Shown here in pieces: positions 32,109 through 40,539 of a DNA stretch of 64,000 nt. Position numbers and translations under genes: made by a program. Source of the stretch: CAWCBH01 sp963793785 (GTDB taxonomy: Bacteria > Actinomycetota > Thermoleophilia > Solirubrobacterales > 70-9). A model generated the notes under the pieces. The model saw only the letters and a program-made list of their open reading frames with translations, had not been told where the DNA came from and searched no databases. Location of the stretch: the NCBI GenBank assembly GCA_963793785.1, contig CAWCBH010000004.1, forward strand, positions 124,001-188,000, in the 5' to 3' direction. Within the stretch, counting starts at the first letter, position 1, and each line of letters starts with the position of its first letter.

Positions 32109-33532
32109 TAGAAGTCGGGGCCCGAAGCAGCGAGGTCATCCATCGGCGGTCCCTCCCCGGCGGGCTGCTCGATCGGCCGATCCTGACCGGTCTGGTCGGC
32201 GAACTTCGGGAACCGGTCCAGGAAGACGAGCTTGCGGGTTCCGATCGGACCGTTTCGGTGCTTGGCGATGATCACGTCCGCGAGGCCGTCGTCTTCGTCG
32301 GCGGGGTCGCGGTAGTAGTCCTCCCGATAAAGAAAGGCGACCAGGTCTGCGTCCTGCTCGAGCTGGCCGCTTTCACGAAGGTCGGAGAGCTGGGGCTTCG
32401 GTGGATTGCGCTGCTCGGGGGCCCGGGAGAGCTGGGAGATCGCCAGCACCGGCACCGAGAGCTCTCGGGCGAGGATCTTCAGGCCGCGGCTCATCTGGCC
32501 GACCTGCTCGACCCGGTTGGCGCGAGGGTCGTCGGAGCGCATCAGCTGCAGGTAGTCGACGATGATCAGGCCGAGGCCGCCGCGCGCCTGCTCCTGGGCG
32601 TGCAGGCGCCGAGCCTTGGCGCGCAGGTCGAGGATCCCGAGGTCGGATGAGTCGTCGAACCACAGCGGCGCCTCCTCCAGCTCGTTGCAGGCGCGGACGA
32701 CCTTCGGCCAGTCCTTGGGAGAGACCTGGCCCTTGCGCAGCTTGTCGCCGGAGATCCGCGCTCGGCAGGCTATGAACCGCTGAGCCAGCTCCACCTCGGA
32801 CATCTCCAACGAGAAGAAGGCGACCGGCACGTTCGACTTCACGGCGACGTTCTCGGCGATGTTGGCGACAAGTGCGCTCTTTCCCATCGCCGGCCTCGCC
32901 GCGACGATGATCAGGTTGCCGGGCTGAAAGCCGCCCGTGATCGCGTCGATGTCTCGAAATCCCGATGCCGTGCCTGTGAGCTCGGTCTCGCCGGTGGAGA
33001 GCTTTTCCAGGCGATCGAGCTCTTCGCTGAGGATCTCCGACAGGAGCCGGAAGTCGCTCGCCTGCTCGGAATGGGCGACCTCGAAGAGCAGCTTCTCGGC
33101 CCGTTCGGTGAGGTCGCGCGGCTGACCGGTTCGCTCGTGCACCCAGCCCTGGATCTGCTGGCCGGCTTCGAGCAGGCGGCGAAGCAGCGAGTTCTGCTGC
33201 ACGATCTCGGCGTAATGGTTGGCGTTGCCCGCCGCCGGGACCTTGGCGGCGAGCTCGGAGACGTAGTGCTTGCCGCCGGCCTCCTCGATCTGGTTGCGCT
33301 GGGTGAGGGCCTCGGAGACGGTCAACTCGTCGACCGCCTTCGAGGCCTCGTAGAGGTCGTAGACGCAGGTGAAGATCAGCCGGTGCCTGTCGAGGTAGAA
33401 GTCGCCGGACTTCAGCTTCACTTCGTCGATCACCTTCGTGATCGAGGGTTCGAAGACGAGCATCGCTCCGAGGACCGATTCCTCCGCCTCGATGTTCTGG
33501 GGCGGGACGTGAGCTGTCGGCGCCGAGGCCAA
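32108..33532 (-). CDS. dnaB: Replicative DNA helicase DnaB
   Basis: The 474-residue hexameric helicase has the N-terminal interaction domain (PPQNIEAEESVLGAMLVF, DFYLDRHRLIFTCV) and a linker. The RecA-like motor has Walker A IVAARPAMGKSALVANIAE, Walker B LGLIIVDYLQLMR, and ISQLSRAPEQRNPPKPQLSD, then SDLRESGQLEQDADLVAF. The Walker A threonine is a serine (GKS). The start is TTG 33532, with aggaa just upstream. No intein is present. It lies in the rpsF-ssb-rpsR-rplI-dnaB order common to many bacteria. Confidence 0.96.
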   Translation of the reverse strand: MASAPTAHVPPQNIEAEESVLGAMLVFEPSITKVIDEVKLKSGDFYLDRHRLIFTCVYDLYEASKAVDELTVSEALTQRNQIEEAGGKHYVSELAAKVPAAGNANHYAEIVQQNSLLRRLLEAGQQIQGWVHERTGQPRDLTERAEKLLFEVAHSEQASDFRLLSEILSEELDRLEKLSTGETELTGTASGFRDIDAITGGFQPGNLIIVAARPAMGKSALVANIAENVAVKSNVPVAFFSLEMSEVELAQRFIACRARISGDKLRKGQVSPKDWPKVVRACNELEEAPLWFDDSSDLGILDLRAKARRLHAQEQARGGLGLIIVDYLQLMRSDDPRANRVEQVGQMSRGLKILARELSVPVLAISQLSRAPEQRNPPKPQLSDLRESGQLEQDADLVAFLYREDYYRDPADEDDGLADVIIAKHRNGPIGTRKLVFLDRFPKFADQTGQDRPIEQPAGEGPPMDDLAASGPDF

Positions 33533-33550
33533 TTCCTGTCTCAGTTAAGG

Positions 33551-33614
33551 GGCCGCCGCGGCGGATTCGTCCCGCGTGGCTGGCTCGGGAGAGAAAAGCA
33601 GAGGCCGCCGCGGC
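33551..33614. repeat. Paired 12-base GC repeat in the dnaB-rplI spacer, possible hairpin
   Basis: The 12-mer ggccgccgcggc occurs at 33551-33562 and 33603-33614. Each copy is nearly self-complementary. On the minus strand the second copy comes right after rplI and is followed by a short T-containing stretch, so it may slow or end transcription before dnaB. The evidence is structural only. Confidence 0.35.
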
Positions 33615-33642
33615 CCGAAAACCGCGAAGCCGTTATTTGCGC

Positions 33643-34095
33643 CTACTTCTCTTCGGTGACGATCGTCTTCACCGAGGCGCTGACGCCGCCGCTGAGCTCG
33701 ACGTCGACCATGTAGGTGCCGATCTCGTGGATCGGCTGCTCCAGCTTCACCTTGCGGCGGTCGACCTTGAGGTCGCGGGCGGCACGGATCGCCTCCGCGA
33801 TCTCTTTCGCACCGACGGAGCCGAACAGCTTGCCGTCCTCTCCGGCGCGGTGGTGGATCGTCAAGACTGTCTTCGAGAGCAGCGCCGCCGTGTCCTGGGC
33901 CCGCTCGGCAGCTTCGCGCTCGGCCCGCTCAGCGGCTTCCCGGCGGCGCTGGGCTTCCTCGAGCGCACCCTTGGTCGCCGGCTGAGCGAGCTTGCGCGGC
34001 ACCAGGTAGTTGCGCAGGTAGCCCGGGGAGACGTCTACGGCCTCGCCCCGCTCGCCGAGATGCTCGACGTCCTCGAGCAGGATCGCCTCGGCCAT
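33643..34095 (-). CDS. rplI: 50S ribosomal protein L9
   Basis: The 150-residue protein has the L9 N-terminal RNA-binding domain (AILLEDVEHLGERGEAVDV, PGYLRNYLVPRKLAQPAT). A long connecting helix rich in Glu/Arg/Ala and the C-terminal domain (DGKLFGSVGAKEIAEAI) follow. The start overlaps the rpsR stop (ATGA type). Confidence 0.96.
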   Translation of the reverse strand: MAEAILLEDVEHLGERGEAVDVSPGYLRNYLVPRKLAQPATKGALEEAQRRREAAERAEREAAERAQDTAALLSKTVLTIHHRAGEDGKLFGSVGAKEIAEAIRAARDLKVDRRKVKLEQPIHEIGTYMVDVELSGGVSASVKTIVTEEK

Positions 34096-34355
34096 CAGCG
34101 CTCGCCGACGTAGGGCAGCAGGGCCACCTCGCGAGCCCGCTTTACCGCCAGCGCCAGCTGCTTCTGGTGCTTGCGCGACAGGCCGGTGACGCGGCGCGAG
34201 CGGGTCTTGCCCTTGTCGGAGATGAAGCGCCGCAACAGGTTGAGGTCCTTGTAGTCGATCGACTCGACGTTGATGCGCGTGTACTTGCGCGGGCGCATGC
34301 GGTCCGACGGGCGCCGGCCGCGCCGTGGGGGTCCTTGCTCTCTGCCTCTGGCCAC
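34095..34355 (-). CDS. rpsR: 30S ribosomal protein S18
   Basis: The 86-residue protein has the S18 core DYKDLNLLRRFISDKGK, then SRRVTGLSRKHQKQLALAVK and RAREVALLPY. The N-terminus is extended and basic. No zinc-binding Cys are present, so this is the Cys-free paralogue type. It overlaps rplI by one base. Confidence 0.96.
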   Translation of the reverse strand: MARGREQGPPRRGRRPSDRMRPRKYTRINVESIDYKDLNLLRRFISDKGKTRSRRVTGLSRKHQKQLALAVKRAREVALLPYVGER

Positions 34356-34479
34356 TGGGCTCCTGACGTAGAAGTCGCCCGGCGACGGCCGGGCGAACCG
34401 AACGCAGAAATCCTAGCGAGCGACCGGCTAGATGGTCGATTCCACGGCCACGTGTGCCTGAGGGCCCGCGACCGACCGG

Positions 34480-34932
34480 CTAGAAGGGGATGTCGTCGTC
34501 CTTGCCGCCGACCCCGGCACCCTCGAAGTCGGAGGTGTCGGCGGGGACGTCGGACTGCCCCTGGAAGTTGTTGCCGTTGCCGCCCGAGCCGTCCCGGGAG
34601 CCCAGGAACTGGACCGAGTTGGCGATGATCTCGACCTTGCTCCGCTTGCCGGAGCCGTCCTGTGCCTCCCATTCGCTCCAGTCGAGCCTGCCCTCGATGG
34701 CGACCGGGCGGCCCTTCGACAGGTAGGTGGAGCAATTCTCCCCCTGGGCGCCGAAGACGGTCACGTCGAAGAAGTTCGGCTTGTCGGTCCATTCGCCGCC
34801 CTGGTCGCGGCGGCGGCTGTTGACGGCCACCCGCAGCTTGCAGACCGAGGTCCCGCCGCTGGTGCTGCGCAGCTCCGGATCGCGGGTCAGGTTCCCGGTT
34901 ACGACGACGACGTTGACGTTGGTTGCGGCCAC
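34480..34932 (-). CDS. ssb: Single-stranded DNA-binding protein
   Basis: The 150-residue SSB has the OB fold (VVVTGNLTRDPELRSTSGGT, CKLRVAVNSRRR, FFDVTVFGAQGENCSTYLSK, GRPVAIEGRLDWSEWE). A Gly/Asn-rich linker leads to the acidic tip DDDIPF that recruits partner proteins. The start is GTG 34932, with a gaggag ribosome site about 12 bases upstream. It sits between rpsF and rpsR as in many bacteria. Confidence 0.96.
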   Translation of the reverse strand: MAATNVNVVVVTGNLTRDPELRSTSGGTSVCKLRVAVNSRRRDQGGEWTDKPNFFDVTVFGAQGENCSTYLSKGRPVAIEGRLDWSEWEAQDGSGKRSKVEIIANSVQFLGSRDGSGGNGNNFQGQSDVPADTSDFEGAGVGGKDDDIPF

Positions 34933-35047
34933 GGGCTACTCAGCTCCTCTATCTCGCTTTCTGAAACCAGCAGTCTAAGAGCGCCGTCGGCGCGATCTCT
35001 CCCCGCCGCCCGGGAAAAGCCGCAACTAGCGAGAAGCCCGCGGGCCG

Positions 35048-35431
35048 CTACTCGGCCGCGGCCTCTTCGGCGCGCGGTGGCCGCTCCGTCGCCGCCCTGG
35101 CGCCCGCGGCGGGCGGCGCCTCGACCACCGGCGACTCGGGCTCGACCCGGAAGATCCGGAAGCGCAGCACGCCGTCGGCGATCTTCAGGTTGTGGTCGAG
35201 GCGACCGAGCAGCTCGCCAGGGGCCTGGAAGCGGTACCAGCGGTAGTCGGCCTCGGTCCGCTGCCGGATCTCGAAGGCCAGCTTGCGCAGCCCCCACGCG
35301 TTCTCCTGCTTGACGCTGCCTGCGGACTCGATCTGGTCACGGGCCTCCTGCGCGAGCTTGTCGCGGGCGGAGTCCTCGAGGCCAGGATCGAGCATCAGGA
35401 CGAGCTCGTATTCGCGTTCTGCTTGCGCCAA
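35048..35431 (-). CDS. rpsF: 30S ribosomal protein S6
   Basis: The 127-residue protein reads YELVLMLDPGLEDSARDKL, then WGLRKLAFEIRQRTEADY, as in S6. A C-terminal Ala/Pro/Glu extension follows. It starts at TTG 35431 (less common), with TATAGT 11 bases before it, and is the first gene of the rpsF-ssb-rpsR-rplI-dnaB operon. Confidence 0.95.
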   Translation of the reverse strand: MAQAEREYELVLMLDPGLEDSARDKLAQEARDQIESAGSVKQENAWGLRKLAFEIRQRTEADYRWYRFQAPGELLGRLDHNLKIADGVLRFRIFRVEPESPVVEAPPAAGARAATERPPRAEEAAAE

Positions 35432-35442
35432 GACGGCCGACG

Positions 35443-35448
35443 ACTATA
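35443..35448 (-). promoter_or_regulatory. -10 hexamer TATAGT of the rpsF operon
   Basis: TATAGT on the minus strand lies 11 bases before the TTG of rpsF. The message would have a leader of only a few bases. Confidence 0.5.
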
Positions 35449-35486
35449 GCGGGGCGAGGTTTGCCGGCGCCGGCGCTTGACGGCGC

Positions 35487-35999
35487 ATGGGAGCGGTTCG
35501 GATCCGCTGGCGCAGCGCCGCCCGCGTGCTGGCCGTCGCGGGTGGATGTCTGCTGGCCCTGCGGGTTCTGCCGGGTCTGCTGGAGGCTCCCGAGCCGCCG
35601 CCGCTCGGCGACGACGTCGGCCTGCCCCGGGCGGGGATGACGATGGTCCCGCGGATCGAGGCTCGCGAGCGGGGCCGGCGTCCGCGAGTGCGTCGATCGA
35701 AAGCGGCAGAGGACCGAGACCGAGGTGGGGGCAGGCGTCGGGGAGTGGCCGACCGCACTCGGTCGCCGCGTTCGGCGCGAAAGCCCCGCGATGCGCAGAA
35801 AGCGAGCAAGGTAGAGGAGGGAGAACAGTCATCAAGGCCGCCGCGACGGCCTGAGCGCGACAACGGAACCTCGCCGCCCGCACCGGCCCCGCCGCCAGCA
35901 GCACCGCCCGCCCCGCCCGCAGCGGCCCCGCCGGCGGCGCCATCCGCTCCCGCCCCGCCGCCAGCGCCCGATGCAGCGCAGGAGTTCGGGCTGCCCTGA
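35487..35999 (+). CDS. Possible membrane-anchored Arg- and Pro/Ala-rich protein
   Basis: The 170-residue frame starts MGAVRIRWRSAARVL and has one membrane helix (AVAGGCLLALRVLPGLL). A highly charged Arg-rich middle is followed by a Pro/Ala repeat tail (residues about 130-165). It fits exactly between the divergent rpsF promoter and the convergent hydrolase stop (one base apart). Similar short proteins with Pro/Ala tails occur near the wall in actinobacteria, but composition alone gives no function. Confidence 0.5.
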   Translation: MGAVRIRWRSAARVLAVAGGCLLALRVLPGLLEAPEPPPLGDDVGLPRAGMTMVPRIEARERGRRPRVRRSKAAEDRDRGGGRRRGVADRTRSPRSARKPRDAQKASKVEEGEQSSRPPRRPERDNGTSPPAPAPPPAAPPAPPAAAPPAAPSAPAPPPAPDAAQEFGLP

Positions 36000-36000
36000 G

Positions 36001-37414
36001 TCAGCGGCGGCGGATGAAGGCCCGGATCACGTCGACGGCTGGGGAGACGAACGGGTAGTAGAGGCTCGAGGCGTGCCCGCGGTTGGGATCGACGAACAGC
36101 TGGGAGCGGGGGAAGCGGCGAGCCACCTGGCGCGCTTCGGCGACCGAGGTGACGTCGTCGAGCTCGCCGGCCAGGATCAGCGTCGGATAGCGCCGCGAGG
36201 CCTTCCAGCCGGCGGGCACCGGCGCCTCGGTGCCGCGCGTCGGCGACCGGGGCCAGCGCAGGCAGGTGACCAGGTGGGCCTCCTCTGAGGTCAGGTACTC
36301 GCGGCGGCTGAACGGGGCGAAGAAATCTCGCGGCAGCTTCGTTATCGCCCGCCCCAGCTGCCGCAGACGGGCCCGGTAAGAGGAGCGCTCGTTCCAAAGC
36401 AGCGGATAGTCGTTGCACTCGACCGCGATCTCGAGGCCGTAGGAGAAGTCGCGCACCGGCCCGTGCCCGGGCGGACCGGGGTCGATGAGGTTGTTGAGCC
36501 GCCGCTTGCGGCCACGCAGAAACATCCGGCTCGCCGCGTCGAGGTTGAGGTAAGAACGCGGAGCCAAGGTGCCGGCCTCGAGCAGGAAGCCGAGCAGATC
36601 GCCGGCCGGCCGGCCGCGGGAGTGGAAGCGCCTGACGACGGCTGCGTAGGCGGCCCATCCGTCCCCCGAGCAGGCAGGCGAACGCCGGCAGGCTATCCGC
36701 ATTGCCCGCCGTGCGGCCGGGAACAGGGTCCGGTAGTAGGGGTCGTCGGCCGGGTAGGCGGAGTCGAGGATCAGACCCTCGAGGTTGGACTCGAAGCGGG
36801 CCGCGTAGGCCTGGCCCTGCAGGGTGCCGTAGGAATCCCCGTAGAGGATGATCGGCCCGAGGCCGAGCGCCCGGCGGACCGCCTCGAGGTCGCGGACCGT
36901 GGCCGCCGTCGTGTAGGCGGCGAAGCGGGCGCCAAGCTGACGGGCGCAGCGGGCGACGCCGATCGGCTCGGGAACGCTTCCCCGCTGCAGGCCGGGGCAA
37001 TTGAGAGACCCGGGAGCGGCCGGTGCCGCGGGCGTCGACGAGGACCAGCTCGCGCCGCCGCAGCAGCGGCGCCAGCACTGCCAGCATCGAGCTTGCGAAC
37101 GGGCCCGCCGTGGCCGCGTATCCGGGGCCGCCCTCGACCGCGACGATCGTGCCCAGCGAGGGCCGCCGGCGGTTGGAGCGCGGCCGCACCGCAAAGCCGA
37201 TTCGCGTCCTGCCGGCGGCGGGCTGACCGCGGAACAGCGGCACCGATATCTGCCCGCACCGAAACGGTCGCGGCGGCCCGAGGTCGCAGCGATGCAGGCG
37301 GGGCTTCGCCTCTGCGGCCGCCACGCGACGCCCGGCCTCGGAGCTTGCCGGCGCCGGCTGGGAGGCGAGCAGCGCCATCGCCGCTACGCCCGCCGCCGCC
37401 AGCCCTCGCCTCAC
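36001..37414 (-). CDS. Exported alpha/beta hydrolase (tripeptidyl aminopeptidase-like), frameshifted
   Basis: Read from GTG 37414, which overlaps the otsA stop, the product has a signal peptide (GLAAAGVAAMALLASQ). It continues through FRCGQISVPLF, TIVAVEGGPGYAATAG and VLVDARGTGRS. At about 37008-37013 one base too many in a C/G run breaks the frame. The next frame continues SLNCPGLQRGS and then the nucleophile elbow ILYGDSYGTLQGQAYAARF. The acid and His are in LILAGELDDVTS and NRGHASSLYY. This is the TAP/proline-iminopeptidase group of secreted hydrolases, about 470 residues when corrected. Substrate unknown. Confidence 0.82.
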
Positions 37415-38892
37415 GCCCTCGTCGCCGCGCCCTGTCGCAGCGCCCGGATGTCTGCGAGCTGCTCGTCGACCCAGTCGCCGGGATTGCGGGAGAAGATGAT
37501 CTCCTTCAGCCGCTGCGCCCGCAGGCGCCGTTCCTCGGGGTCCATCGTCAGGGCGCGGTAGATCGCGTCGGCCTGCTCCTGGATGTCGAACGGGTTCACC
37601 GAGAGCGCGCAGTCGGCGAGCTCCTCGTGGGAGCCGGTGTTCTCGGACAGCATCAGGACGCCGTCGCGGGTGTTGACCGCCGGAGCCTCCTTGGCGACCA
37701 GGTTCATGCCGTCGAAGATCGCGTTGACGATCAGCAGGTCGAAGTGCTTGTAGCGGGCCACGGCGTCGGAGAAGTTCTCGTAGATGCGCAGGTCGATCGG
37801 CATCCAGTCGGTCGTCCCGTGCCGGTGGTTGACCACCGCCGCCAGCGCGTCGATCCGCTCCAGGTACTCGGCGTATTCGGGGATGTCCTGCCGCGAGGGC
37901 TGCAGGTGGGCGACGAAGGTGACCCGCTCGCGAAACTCCGGGTGCTGCTGCAGGAAGGTGTCGAAGGCAGTGAAGCCGCGCAGCACGTTCTTGGAGAGGT
38001 CGGCGCGGTCGACGCGGATGATCAGGTGCTCGCGGCGACGCTCCAGCACCCCTCGCTCGGCTTCCTCGACCTCGGCCGACGAGGCGGCGCGCCGCAGGCG
38101 CTCGGCGTCGATCGAGAGCGGATAGGCGCGGGTGACGGTCTCGCCGCGCTCGTGGATCACGGCGCTGCGCTCGAAGTCCACCTCCACCTCCAGCAGCTCG
38201 CTGCAGCAGCGCAGGAAGTTGCGGCAGTAGGCGCTGGTGTGGAAGCCGACGATGTCGTTGGCGAGCATCCCCCGGAAGATCGCCTCGCGGATCCGCCCCG
38301 GCAGGATCCGCCAGCTGTCGGGCTGGGACCAGGGGATGTGGACGAAGTGGTGCAGGAAGGCGTCGGGGCGCTCGCTGCGGATCATCGCCGGCGCCGTGTA
38401 GAGGTGGTAGTCGTGCAGCATCACCAGCGGCGCCTCGATGCCGTCGATCTGTCGCAGCACCGCCCCGGCGATGTCGCGGTTGACCGTCTGGTAGCCGTAG
38501 TCCCAGGCGTCCAGCTCCTCCTGGCGAATGTCCGGGGCGTTGGAGATGTCCCAGAGGTAGTGCTGGATGAACCAGAGGATCGGGTTCGCGATCACGTTGT
38601 AGAAGCGCTCGTAGGCGATCGCGTCGCTCTCCACCATCAGGACCCGGTACTCGATCCCGTCGATGGCCAGGGACACCGGCCCGCCCTCGTGCTCGGCGGA
38701 GACCGCGACGTCCTCGTCGGTCATCGCCGAGGCCACCCACAGCGCCTCGCGGTGGCTGACCAGGCCGGAGAGCGCGGTCACGAGGCCGCCGCCGCCGCGG
38801 CTTACGATTCGCTCCCCGTCCTCGTCGCGCTCGAACTGCGCCGGCCCCCGGTTGGAGACGACGATCAGCTGCTGATCGCGATCGGGGCTCAC
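37411..38892 (-). CDS. otsA: Alpha,alpha-trehalose-phosphate synthase (GT20)
   Basis: The 493-residue enzyme transfers glucose from a nucleotide sugar to glucose-6-phosphate. It has LIVVSNRGPAQFERDEDG, the glycine loop SRGGGGLVTALSGL, MLHDYHLYTAPAMI, FVHIPWSQPDSWRILP, the donor-binding VDRADLSKNVLRGF, and LSENTGSHEEL near the end. No phosphatase domain is fused and no otsB follows. A separate TreT-like trehalose synthase lies just upstream on the same strand, so two routes to trehalose appear to be clustered. Confidence 0.9.
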   Translation of the reverse strand: MSPDRDQQLIVVSNRGPAQFERDEDGERIVSRGGGGLVTALSGLVSHREALWVASAMTDEDVAVSAEHEGGPVSLAIDGIEYRVLMVESDAIAYERFYNVIANPILWFIQHYLWDISNAPDIRQEELDAWDYGYQTVNRDIAGAVLRQIDGIEAPLVMLHDYHLYTAPAMIRSERPDAFLHHFVHIPWSQPDSWRILPGRIREAIFRGMLANDIVGFHTSAYCRNFLRCCSELLEVEVDFERSAVIHERGETVTRAYPLSIDAERLRRAASSAEVEEAERGVLERRREHLIIRVDRADLSKNVLRGFTAFDTFLQQHPEFRERVTFVAHLQPSRQDIPEYAEYLERIDALAAVVNHRHGTTDWMPIDLRIYENFSDAVARYKHFDLLIVNAIFDGMNLVAKEAPAVNTRDGVLMLSENTGSHEELADCALSVNPFDIQEQADAIYRALTMDPEERRLRAQRLKEIIFSRNPGDWVDEQLADIRALRQGAATRA

Positions 38893-38934
38893 CGGGATCA
38901 GCCTACCCGCACGCCGTTGTCGCCTATCCGGGCC

Positions 38935-40173
38935 TCAGATCTCGAGATCGGCGAACAGGCGCATCCAGTCGCGCAGCAGCCGGGGGGAGAGGAACTCGCG
39001 CCTGGCGTGCTCCTTGCCGGCTCTCCCGAGCCGCCTTCCGAGCTCGGGGTCGGAGAGGATCTCGATGCAGCGGGCGGCGCATTCGGCGGAGTTGTCGACC
39101 AGAAAGCCGGTCTCGCCGTCGGCGATCTGCAGCGGGATCCCGCCGACGTTGCCGGCCACGGTCGGGCGCCCCTTCCAGAGCGCCTCGGTCACCGTCAGGC
39201 CGAAGCCCTCGCGGATCGACTTCTGCAGGACGACGTCGGACTGCGACTGGAAGGCGTTGACCTCGATCGCGCCGACGTTGTTGAGATTGTTGAGGATCTT
39301 GATATCGGGATCGGAGTCGGCGTACTCGAAGGTCTTCTGGAAGAAGTCCCAGCCCTCGGGGTCGTCGGTCGCCATCGATCCGACCAGCGCCAGCTGGGCC
39401 TCCGGGATCGCCTCGGTGACACGGCGGTAGGCGTCGATTACCCCGATCGGATCCTTCCAGGGATCAAATCGCGAAACCTGCGTAATCAGCGGCCGGTCGA
39501 CGTCGATCCCGAACTGCTCGCAGACGAAGGCGGCGTCCTCGGGGGAGAAGGCCATGTTCTTGGGCGACAGCGGGTCGATCGCGGGAGGGATGATGCGGAC
39601 GCCGTTGTGGCCGTTGATGCCCTGCGGCACGTATTGCTGCAGGTGCCAGACGGTGGCGTCGTACTCGGCGATCAGCGGCAGCAGACGGTCGATCGGCTCG
39701 GGGTTCGGCTCCGAGAGGTCGATGTGACAGCGCCAGATCCAGCGCTGCGAATGACCCTGCGCCCCCCGCCGCATTCCGATCGGCTGCGGGTCGTGGATCA
39801 CGACCACGTCCCAGTCCTCGTTGATTCCGCGCGCGTTGAGCTCGTTGACGCGGTCGAAGAGCTCCCACTGATCGGCGGTCAGCGTCGCCTCGTCCCCCTG
39901 CAGCGAGTTGTGCAGCAGCTTGGTCGCGTTGTAGAACTCCTCGCGGCCGAAGATCACCTGCCAATGGACGTCCAGGCCGACGTCGCGCATCAGCGGCACG
40001 ATCGTGTAGAGGATCTCCGAGACGCCGCCCCCGAAGGCGGTCGCGCTGACGTGCAGGACCCGCTTTCCGGCCAGCGGGCCGGCGAGCTCTCTCACCTCCT
40101 CGACGAGCTCGCGCCCGACGAGATGGGTGTAGTCGGCAAGCGACTTCTGGCCGAGAGCGACTTCTTGCAGCAC
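38935..40173 (-). CDS. GT4 glycosyltransferase, trehalose synthase TreT-like
   Basis: The 412-residue enzyme resembles TreT, which makes trehalose from a nucleotide-diphosphate glucose and free glucose. It has VLHVSATAFGGGVSEILYTI, VVVIHDPQPIGMRRGAQGHS, WIWRCHIDLSEPNPE, QVSRFDPWKDPIGVIDAY, and the GT4 donor site IREGFGLTVTEALWKGRPTV with VGGIPLQI. It starts at ATG 40173, four bases after the preceding small frame stops. Together with otsA it probably gives osmoprotectant trehalose. A trehalose phosphorylase-like function is a less likely alternative. Confidence 0.87.
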   Translation of the reverse strand: MLQEVALGQKSLADYTHLVGRELVEEVRELAGPLAGKRVLHVSATAFGGGVSEILYTIVPLMRDVGLDVHWQVIFGREEFYNATKLLHNSLQGDEATLTADQWELFDRVNELNARGINEDWDVVVIHDPQPIGMRRGAQGHSQRWIWRCHIDLSEPNPEPIDRLLPLIAEYDATVWHLQQYVPQGINGHNGVRIIPPAIDPLSPKNMAFSPEDAAFVCEQFGIDVDRPLITQVSRFDPWKDPIGVIDAYRRVTEAIPEAQLALVGSMATDDPEGWDFFQKTFEYADSDPDIKILNNLNNVGAIEVNAFQSQSDVVLQKSIREGFGLTVTEALWKGRPTVAGNVGGIPLQIADGETGFLVDNSAECAARCIEILSDPELGRRLGRAGKEHARREFLSPRLLRDWMRLFADLEI

Positions 40174-40177
40174 GTGG

Positions 40178-40524
40178 TCAGTCCTTGCTGGTCTGGGAGG
40201 TGGCCGCCGAGGCGGCGTTGAGGCGCTCGATTCCTGCCTCTATCGAGGCGCAGATCTTCGCATGAAGCTCGGGCGTGGCGGCGGCCGCGCACGACATCTG
40301 AAACTTGGCCCCTGACCCCAGCAGCCGCTGCTCGGCGAGAAATCGCTCCAGCAGCGCCTCGGCGCGCTCGTCGATCGCAAAGGTCACGTCGCCGCCTTCC
40401 CCGCGCCCCTGATCGGCGCCGACGTGGGAGCGTCCCCGGTGGGCTCCCAGCTCGCCGACCAGCTCCTCGCGGAGGCCTGCGCGAGGTCGACGCAGAGCGC
40501 CTTCAGCGTCTCCCCCGAAGACAC
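40178..40524 (-). pseudogene. Small frameshifted reading frame upstream of treT, possible truncated inositol-monophosphatase-like gene
   Basis: From GTG 40524 one frame reads ETLKALCVDLAQASA. After a frame change near 40465-40475 it continues EELVGELGAHRGRSHVGADQ and GRGEGGDVTFAIDERAEALL, and ends with GSGAKFQMSCAAAATPEL and a short helix at 40178. The middle part resembles the N-terminus of inositol monophosphatase/FBPase-type proteins, but the metal-binding motifs are absent, so the gene appears truncated. The last 69 codons alone (40178-40387) form an intact frame that could still be translated. The identification is tentative. Confidence 0.4.
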
Positions 40525-40539
40525 TGCGATCCCGGCGAG

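Noticed and set aside
36463..40221. A 1252-codon open frame on the plus strand
   Set aside because: It lies antisense to the hydrolase, otsA and treT genes, which have full conserved motifs. Its translation is a His/Asp/Val/Gly-rich shadow typical of high-GC coding DNA.
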